Source of the DNA: Actinomycetes bacterium
Lineage (GTDB): Bacteria; Actinomycetota; Acidimicrobiia; Acidimicrobiales; Microtrichaceae
Direction of reading: 5' to 3'
DNA length: 10,512 nt
Assembly: GCA_023423215.1 (NCBI GenBank)
Contig: JAFAFZ010000632.1
Coordinates: 1-10,512, forward strand
Shown one piece after another: positions 6,785-10,512 of the stretch. Both the position numbers and the translations under genes were made by a program. Numbering within the stretch: position 1 is the first letter of the stretch; the number at the start of each line of letters is the position of its first letter. The notes beneath the pieces are model-generated. The model was not told the DNA's origin. It made no database searches and saw nothing but the letters and a program-made list of their open reading frames with translations.

Positions 6785-6789
6785 AGGGG
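6785..6789 (+). promoter_or_regulatory. AGGGG ribosome-binding site for the GTG start at 6797
   Basis: AGGGG sits 7 nt before GTG 6797 and supports that non-ATG start. A second purine block, GAGAGGGG at 6776-6783, lies 13 nt away. Confidence 0.5.
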
Positions 6790-6796
6790 CCCGCCC

Positions 6797-7858
6797 GTGC
6801 ACGCCTTCGCCTGTCCCCACTGCGGCCAGCTCGTCTTCTTCCACAACAGCGTCTGCCTGCGCTGCGGGTCCGCTCTGGGCTTCGACCCGGCGACCCGCAC
6901 CATGGTGCTGTCCGACGACGGGTTCCTCAGGTGCGCCAACCTGGACCTGGCCGCCTGCAACTGGGTGCTGACCGACGCCGAGGACGCGGCGGCGCACGAC
7001 GGGCTGTGCCGCTCCTGCCGGCTGACCCGCACCCGCCCGGACGACGGCGACCCCGAGGCGCTGGCGGCGTTCGCCGACGCCGAGGCGCAGAAGCGACGGT
7101 TGGTGTACCAGCTCGACGAGCTCGGACTGCCGGTCGAGCCCTACGACGAGTCGACCGACCGGGGCCTGGCGTTCGACCTGCTCTCGAGCCGCTACGACCG
7201 GGTGATGATCGGTCACGACGACGGGCTCATCACCCTGGACCTCGCCGAGTCGGACGACGCGCACCGCGAGCAGGTGCGCCAGCAGATGGGCGAGGCGTAC
7301 CGCACCGTGCTCGGGCACTTCCGCCACGAGATCGGCCACTACTACTGGGACGTGCTCGTCCAGGGGGACGAGGCGCGCACGACGGCGTTCCGATCGCTGT
7401 TCGGCGACGAGACGCTCGACTACGGCCAGGCGATCGAGCGCCACTACCAGGAGGGCCCGCCGGCCGACTGGGAGGACCGCTACGTCAGCCAGTACGCCAC
7501 GATGCACCCCTGGGAGGACTGGGCCGAGACCTTCGCGCACTACCTGCACCTGCGCGACGCCCTGCAGACGGCGGCGTCCTTCGGGCTGCAGGTGACCGGC
7601 CCCAAGATCCAGTCACCCGACCCGAACGACGAGCTCGTCGCGTCCCCCGAGGAGCCGACGGACGACGACTCGATCCAGGACCTGGTCCGCGAGTGGCTGG
7701 CGCTCACGTACGCGCTGAACGCGATGAGCCGCAGCCTGGGCAACCACGAGCTGTACCCGTTCGTGCTGGCACCCGCGGTCATCGACAAGCTGCGCTTCGT
7801 CCACGAGCTGGTCGGCGAAGGGGCACCCGCCGACCCCGCCGCCACGGCTGCCGCCTGA
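6797..7858 (+). CDS. Putative zinc-binding metallopeptidase with two N-terminal Cys4 clusters
   Basis: This is a 353-residue cytosolic protein of the uncharacterised 'putative zinc-binding metallo-peptidase' family. Seen: a first Cys4 ribbon, CPHC (C6, C9) and CLRC (C20, C23); a second likely cluster, C46, C54 and CRSC (C71, C74); a charged helical linker rich in Asp/Glu; then the gluzincin-type HEIGH (H177, E178, H181) within GHFRHEIGHYYWDVLV; and downstream PWEDWAETFAHYLHLRDAL, where E240, E244 or H248 could supply the third ligand. The C-terminal ~100 residues are helical and end in an Ala/Pro tail. No signal peptide or membrane helix is present. The fold architecture (ribbon + HExxH) is what I recall for the family; the substrate is unknown. 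The GTG start places the first ribbon at the very N-terminus, as expected. Confidence 0.88.
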   Translation: MHAFACPHCGQLVFFHNSVCLRCGSALGFDPATRTMVLSDDGFLRCANLDLAACNWVLTDAEDAAAHDGLCRSCRLTRTRPDDGDPEALAAFADAEAQKRRLVYQLDELGLPVEPYDESTDRGLAFDLLSSRYDRVMIGHDDGLITLDLAESDDAHREQVRQQMGEAYRTVLGHFRHEIGHYYWDVLVQGDEARTTAFRSLFGDETLDYGQAIERHYQEGPPADWEDRYVSQYATMHPWEDWAETFAHYLHLRDALQTAASFGLQVTGPKIQSPDPNDELVASPEEPTDDDSIQDLVREWLALTYALNAMSRSLGNHELYPFVLAPAVIDKLRFVHELVGEGAPADPAATAAA

Positions 7859-7860
7859 GC

Positions 7861-7885
7861 GGCGCCGGCTCAGCCGGTGAACGCC
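7861..7885. terminator. Weak inverted repeat at the convergent junction
   Basis: GGCG-CCGG-CTCAG-CCGG-TGAA-CGCC can fold with CCGG/CCGG closing a 5-nt loop and GGCG/CGCC outside an asymmetric bulge. It spans the end of the minus-strand gene (stop at 7870) and the 11-bp gap after the peptidase stop. It is short and lacks a T tract, so this is only a candidate terminator. Confidence 0.22.
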
Positions 7886-9279
7886 AGGCGGGCCGGCGCC
7901 CGCGTGGGCGTGGTGGTCGTCGTGGTCGGCGTGGTGGTGGTCGTCGTGGACGGGGTCGGCGCCGGGACCTGCACGTCGATGGTGCCGGCAGCCACGACCG
8001 GGAAGTCCGGCCCGACGAGGTCGTTGGTCCAGGTCACGTCGACCTCGTTGACCAGCGAGCCGGCCGTGGCGTTCGCGGCCAGGGTGCCGGTGACCCGGAA
8101 CGTCGCCGCGCCCGGCAGCATCGAGGGGTTCGTGCACACCCCGCCCGAGCAGGACCAGGTGCCGCCGCCGGAGAGCTGGGTGATCGTGAGGCCGCTGACC
8201 GGGAAGGGGGCCAGGTCGGCGACGGTCACGCTGTCGGCCGGGAGGGCCACCGAGCCGGGCACGCCGACGTTGGTCACGGTGACGATCCAGCTGACGGGCT
8301 GGCCCGGCGCGGCCGAGTCCTGCTCCGCGACCTTGGTGACGGTGACGTCGGTGTCACCGGAGCCGCTCACGATGATCGGGTCGCTCGCGACCGCCTGCTT
8401 CGCGGGCGAGCCGTAGTCGACGGTCGCGGTGCTCTCGAGCGTGCCACCGGTGACCGACGGGTTCGCCGTGGCCGACGCCGTGAACGTGGCGGACTCGCCG
8501 GGGTCGATCTGCTGGCCGCCAGCCAGCGCGCACGGCACGGTGCTGCAGTCCCAGTCGGTCGACGACGTGGTGACGCCGTTCAGGATGACGCCGGTGTCAC
8601 CGGCGAGGGCGACGTCCAGGGTGGCAGCCGTGATCGGCACGCCTGCGGGGTGGTCGTCCGGGTACGTGACCGTGATCGTGCAGTCGAAGCTGTCGCCGGC
8701 GGGGACCGCGGTGTCGGGACAGACCTGGTCGACCTCGAGCTCGTCGGTGAGGCTGACCACCAGATCGTCCGAGGCGAGCTCCTGCAGCATGATCGGGAAG
8801 AGCCCGCGGCCGAAGTGGCTCGAGATGGCGAGCTCGGTCGGCGCCACGCCGGGATCGGTGACGTAGGTGTAGCGGAACCGCTGGTGGTGCCCGGCGAAGA
8901 AGAGCTGCTTGAGGCAGCTGTCGGTGAAGATCCCGAGGTGACCCCACCAGGGGCTGAGGCACTCGACGTCGGTCAACGTGGCACCTGCTGGGTCGTCGCC
9001 CGGCTGCACGATGCAGTCGAAGACGGCGGGGACGCACACCCGGTTGGAGTCGAGTCGACTCTCGACCACCACCGTCCAGCTGCCCGAGACGCTGTCGAAG
9101 TCGCGGCTGACGAGGTCGAGCTCCAGGCGCGACGTGCGACGGTGCTCGGGAGCCGGGGCCTGCGCGCCGGCGGGCGACGGCAGCGCGATCGGCAGCAGCG
9201 CCACGAGCACGGCGAACGCGAGCGCGAGGCGGCGGGTCGAGCGTGGGGACGCTGCTCGTCGGGCGGGGGTCGGGCGCAC
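7870..9279 (-). CDS. Exported DUF11/Ig-like repeat protein with Thr linker and terminal LAFTG
   Basis: This is a Sec-exported surface or secreted protein of 469 residues. Seen: GTG start, a 15-residue Arg-rich n-region, a hydrophobic core LALAFAVLVALLPIAL and cleavage after PAGAQA (~residue 41); beta-rich modules follow at about 42-180, 180-305 (PAGDSFDCTITVTYPDD) and a DUF11-like one at ~310-435 (VTVTKVAEQDSAAPGQPVSW...VTNVG). Ten Cys outside the signal peptide (82, 89, 107, 122, 187, 200, 245, 250, 377, 382) could form disulfides. A linker of two Thr6 runs split by Pro (445-457) leads to the last five residues, LAFTG. This matches the LAXTG sortase E pentapeptide, but the protein stops there with no membrane helix or basic tail. 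Start: GGAGG (9284-9288) lies 4 nt before the GTG at 9277-9279; the open frame continues upstream to an ATG at 9396, which would bury the signal peptide. It is probably an adhesin or matrix protein. Confidence 0.85.
   Translation of the reverse strand: MRPTPARRAASPRSTRRLALAFAVLVALLPIALPSPAGAQAPAPEHRRTSRLELDLVSRDFDSVSGSWTVVVESRLDSNRVCVPAVFDCIVQPGDDPAGATLTDVECLSPWWGHLGIFTDSCLKQLFFAGHHQRFRYTYVTDPGVAPTELAISSHFGRGLFPIMLQELASDDLVVSLTDELEVDQVCPDTAVPAGDSFDCTITVTYPDDHPAGVPITAATLDVALAGDTGVILNGVTTSSTDWDCSTVPCALAGGQQIDPGESATFTASATANPSVTGGTLESTATVDYGSPAKQAVASDPIIVSGSGDTDVTVTKVAEQDSAAPGQPVSWIVTVTNVGVPGSVALPADSVTVADLAPFPVSGLTITQLSGGGTWSCSGGVCTNPSMLPGAATFRVTGTLAANATAGSLVNEVDVTWTNDLVGPDFPVVAAGTIDVQVPAPTPSTTTTTTPTTTTTTPTRAPARLAFTG
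7909..7947 (-). repeat. Thr-rich low-complexity tract (Thr6-Pro-Thr6)
   Basis: Thirteen codons encode six Thr, one Pro and six Thr, using mixed ACC and ACG codons. On the + strand it reads as a GGT/CGT run. Such linkers in secreted actinobacterial proteins are usually extended and O-glycosylated stalks; here it separates the DUF11-like domain from the LAFTG terminus. Confidence 0.85.
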
Positions 9280-9283
9280 AGGG

Positions 9284-9288
9284 CCTCC
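9284..9288 (-). promoter_or_regulatory. GGAGG ribosome-binding site for the exported protein
   Basis: GGAGG (CCTCC on the + strand) lies 4 nt before the GTG at 9279. It is a strong core with short spacing. It decides the start, giving a normal-length signal peptide instead of a 54-residue n-region. Confidence 0.5.
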
Positions 9289-9326
9289 AGGAGTCCGGTC
9301 GCCGTGCCCGGACGGGCGCGGCGCAT

Positions 9327-9390
9327 CGTTCTCCCATCGGCGGATGGCCGCCGGACCTGAGAAGTCTTCGTCGGTCGGGTCGCAGGACCC
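9327..9390 (-). promoter_or_regulatory. Structured 5' leader, candidate cis-regulatory RNA
   Basis: The minus-strand leader of the exported-protein gene contains a perfect hairpin GGGTC-CTGC-GACCC (9390-9377), a 13-nt junction GACCGACGAAGAC (9376-9364), then TTCTC (9363-9359) able to pair with GAGAA (9333-9329) around an inner perfect hairpin GGCGG-CCAT-CCGCC (9352-9339). The outer stem would cover the purine-rich GGGAGA just before an ATG at 9326. The junction-stem string CCGACGAAGACTTCTCAGG faintly recalls the conserved core of glycine riboswitches (CCGAAGG...CUCUCAGG), but the rest does not fit. I cannot assign a known class. Two adjacent perfect tetraloop hairpins are more than I expect by eye, but GC-rich DNA makes chance pairing common. 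Confidence 0.4.
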
Positions 9391-9398
9391 ACCCACCT

Positions 9399-9411
9399 CG
9401 CCCGGCGGGCG
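9399..9411 (-). terminator. Perfect 13-nt GC hairpin directly after a stop
   Basis: On the minus strand CGCCC-GCC-GGGCG begins right after the TGA of the acidic protein gene (stop at 9412-9414). It could end that transcript or form the 5'-most part of the next gene's leader. It has no U tract. Confidence 0.3.
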
Positions 9412-10293
9412 TCAGATGTACTGGCGGATCAGGTCCCGCAGCTCGACGGCGCGCGCCGACAGCTCGGCGTCCTCGACCGCGTCGGACCCCTCGGGCGGCA
9501 CGATCGCGTCGCGCAGCGTCTGCGCCGAGCCGACGAGTCGACGCCACTGCGACGGCTCGAAGCCGAAGGGCAGCGCGAGCTGCTCGAGCTGCGCCGCCGC
9601 GTCCACGGCCTCGACCGTGGCGGACGGATCGGTCGGGTGCTTCGTGAGCCGGTCCGAGGCCATGAACGCCGCGTCGAGCACGTCGTGCAGCGCGACGCCG
9701 TCATCGCTCGAGATCGAGTCGTCGTCGGGATCGGGCAGCAGCTCGAGCACGGCCTCGACCTCGGCCTCGTCCGACTCGCGCACCACCAGGTCGCCCTGCT
9801 CGTCCCACTCGTAGGGCACGTCGGCGGCCGTGAGCTGGTCCACGAGCTCGGTCTGGAGCGCGACCGGCCAGACGGACACCTCGTAGACGAGCTTCGGGGC
9901 ACGTGGGTCGAGGGCCGGGCGGGCCGAGGCCAGCACGTCGTCCACCAGCTCGTCGACGCGCTCCTCGTCCTCTTCCCGGATCGTCACCGTCGTGCCCTGC
10001 CAGGCGTGCGGGATGTCGTGCGAGGTCAGCAGGCTGTCCAGCAGCCCGCGGGACTCCCCCGCCCAGGCCGTGCAGTCGTACGCGACCTGGCCTTCCTCGA
10101 GCTGCACCTCGTCCGAGGCCAGGAACTCCTCGGTCTCGTCCGTCGGAGCGGTCCCGGCATCGTCGGCGTCGAGCACCTGGTCCTCGGCGTCGTCGGGCTG
10201 CGCTCCCGTGCTCTCGTCGAGCGCGCCGTCGAGCAGGTCCGCCTCGTCGTGCTCGTCGTCGTCGGCCGGGGCGTCGTCGCGTTGGTCCGTCAC
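9412..10293 (-). CDS. Hypothetical highly acidic protein with tandem duplicated domain
   Basis: No function is recognised. Seen: 293 residues; the first 68 are extremely Asp/Glu-rich and likely disordered (for example DDAPADDDEHDEADLL). Two copies of a ~53-residue alpha/beta unit follow: residues 69-121 (QVAYDCTAWAGESRGLL...TVTIREEDEERVDELV) and 134-186 (KLVYEVSVWPVALQTEL...LVVRESDEAEVEAVL). Each has the pattern strand, helix, [DI/DV]P[HY][AE]W turn, strand, acidic helix. A helical C-terminus (about 197-293) includes FGFEPSQWRRLVGSAQTLRDAI and ends LRDLIRQYI. The units superficially resemble DUF2007-like small signalling domains, which I cannot confirm. There is no signal peptide or membrane helix. 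GTG at 10291-10293 was chosen because residues further upstream change abruptly to Arg-rich, non-matching sequence that overlaps the divergent promoter. GATCAT 6 nt before it suggests leaderless expression. Confidence 0.75.
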   Translation of the reverse strand: MTDQRDDAPADDDEHDEADLLDGALDESTGAQPDDAEDQVLDADDAGTAPTDETEEFLASDEVQLEEGQVAYDCTAWAGESRGLLDSLLTSHDIPHAWQGTTVTIREEDEERVDELVDDVLASARPALDPRAPKLVYEVSVWPVALQTELVDQLTAADVPYEWDEQGDLVVRESDEAEVEAVLELLPDPDDDSISSDDGVALHDVLDAAFMASDRLTKHPTDPSATVEAVDAAAQLEQLALPFGFEPSQWRRLVGSAQTLRDAIVPPEGSDAVEDAELSARAVELRDLIRQYI

Positions 10294-10299
10294 CCCGAG

Positions 10300-10305
10300 A
10301 TGATC
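10300..10305 (-). promoter_or_regulatory. GATCAT: candidate -10 of the acidic protein gene
   Basis: On the minus strand GATCAT matches TATAAT at four of six positions and ends 6 nt before the GTG at 10293, so transcription could start at or next to the start codon. No -35 element was identified. Confidence 0.25.
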
Positions 10306-10349
10306 GCACGATCCCCGCCGCCGTCCGGCGATCGAGCACGTGTGCCGGG

Positions 10350-10380
10350 TTGGGGCGGGCCGAGGATGGGTCGGTATCGT
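10350..10380 (+). promoter_or_regulatory. Candidate promoter of glpX (leaderless)
   Basis: TTGGGG (10350-10355) and TATCGT (10375-10380) are separated by 19 nt. The -10 hexamer ends 7 nt before the ATG at 10388, so the mRNA would begin at the start codon. No Shine-Dalgarno sequence is present, which agrees with leaderless translation. Confidence 0.4.
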
Positions 10381-10387
10381 CTCGCCC

Positions 10388-10512
10388 ATGACCCAGGCAC
10401 CAGACCGCAACCTCGCGATGGAACTCGTCCGGACGACCGAAGCGGCGGCGCTGGCCGCCTCGAACTGGGTCGGCCGGGGTGACAAGGAGGGTGCGGACGG
10501 CGCCGCCGTCGA
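10388..10512 (+). CDS. glpX: Class II fructose-1,6-bisphosphatase GlpX, 3' partial
   Basis: Only the first 41 codons are in the window: [20 protein letters not shown], then [20 protein letters not shown]. The string [17 protein letters not shown], followed by [15 protein letters not shown], is the conserved N-terminus of GlpX-type phosphatases, including the metal and phosphate-proximal region GRGDK..AD. The enzyme hydrolyses fructose 1,6-bisphosphate to fructose 6-phosphate in gluconeogenesis in the cytoplasm. It is divergent from the acidic protein gene, with 94 bp between the start codons. The match is strong for so short a segment. Confidence 0.93.
   Translation, partial: MTQAPDRNLAMELVRTTEAAALAASNWVGRGDKEGADGAAV

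Noticed and set aside
5489..7549. Very long minus-strand frame (about 686 codons) opposite the GST-type and peptidase genes
   Set aside because: Val/Gly/Arg-rich translation mirrors the + strand codons; both + genes have complete catalytic motifs, so this is a GC-driven shadow.
7613..7869. Read-through past the LAFTG stop giving an Ala-rich stretch that might act as a membrane anchor
   Set aside because: The in-frame sequence after the stop is only about 15 small residues followed by polar residues, has no basic tail, and is antisense to the peptidase C-terminus.
7905..7950. GGT/CGT run as a possible tandem DNA repeat or recombination site
   Set aside because: It is explained by the Thr6-Pro-Thr6 coding tract; codons are mixed and there is no fixed repeat unit or flanking duplication.
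6931..9360. Long + frame (about 809 codons) running across the peptidase and exported-protein genes
   Set aside because: Composition is Arg/Gly-rich low complexity and it crosses two convergent genes with convincing features; no domain recognised.
9327..9376. Calling the leader a glycine riboswitch
   Set aside because: Only a short CCGA...CTCAGG resemblance is present; the expected three-way junction and downstream GGAC elements are not seen, and the downstream gene is not linked to glycine metabolism.
1..10512. CRISPR arrays, tRNA genes, insertion sequence ends or phage genes
   Set aside because: I found no regularly spaced repeats, no tRNA-like cloverleaf with a T-loop GGTTCGANNCC motif in a plausible setting, no transposase or integrase motifs and no terminal inverted repeats.

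Overview
This window is very GC-rich, and nearly all codons in its clear genes end in G or C. It suggests a high-GC actinobacterium. A Thr-rich 'TTTTTTP' linker, an LAXTG-type (sortase E) pentapeptide, a probable F420-dependent PPOX-fold protein and a glutathionyl-hydroquinone-reductase-type enzyme all fit an actinobacterium. An acidimicrobial (Ilumatobacter-like) relative is my best guess, but that is inference. No rRNA, tRNA, CRISPR array, insertion sequence or phage gene was seen. This looks like stable chromosome rather than a mobile island.

Left block (1-4280), surface-glycan / nucleotide-sugar genes. On the + strand, in order: a GNAT acetyltransferase cut by the window edge, a short NAD-dependent epimerase/reductase of the extended SDR family, a sugar-1-phosphate nucleotidyltransferase, and a GT4-type glycosyltransferase whose GTG start overlaps the preceding stop. 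They look like the 3' end of one operon. A minus-strand gene converges on them and encodes a LegB-type NDP-hexosamine 4,6-dehydratase. Together they could activate a sugar, dehydrate and reduce or acetylate it, and transfer it to a surface glycan. The remaining steps of a legionaminic-acid-like pathway are not in the window.

Middle block (4281-7858). A small helical protein of unknown function is divergent from the LegB gene and converges on a PPOX-class flavin/F420 protein. After a divergent gap of about 280 bp come a glutathionyl-hydroquinone-reductase-type (Xi GST) enzyme and, 42 bp later, a metallopeptidase with two N-terminal Cys4 clusters and an HEIGH site. The last two are probably co-transcribed.

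Right block (7859-10512). On the minus strand lies an exported protein with Ig-like/DUF11 modules, a Thr linker and a C-terminus that ends exactly at LAFTG with no membrane anchor. Its leader can fold into two tight hairpins placed against a purine-rich ribosome-binding-like sequence. Upstream on the same strand is a very acidic protein with a tandemly duplicated domain of about 53 residues. Divergent from it, running off the right edge, is the start of a class II fructose-1,6-bisphosphatase (glpX).

The observations I would check first are the structured leader at 9327-9411, the anchorless LAFTG terminus at 7870-7887, and the LegB/nucleotidyltransferase pairing. All assignments come from reading motifs by eye; no database search was run.
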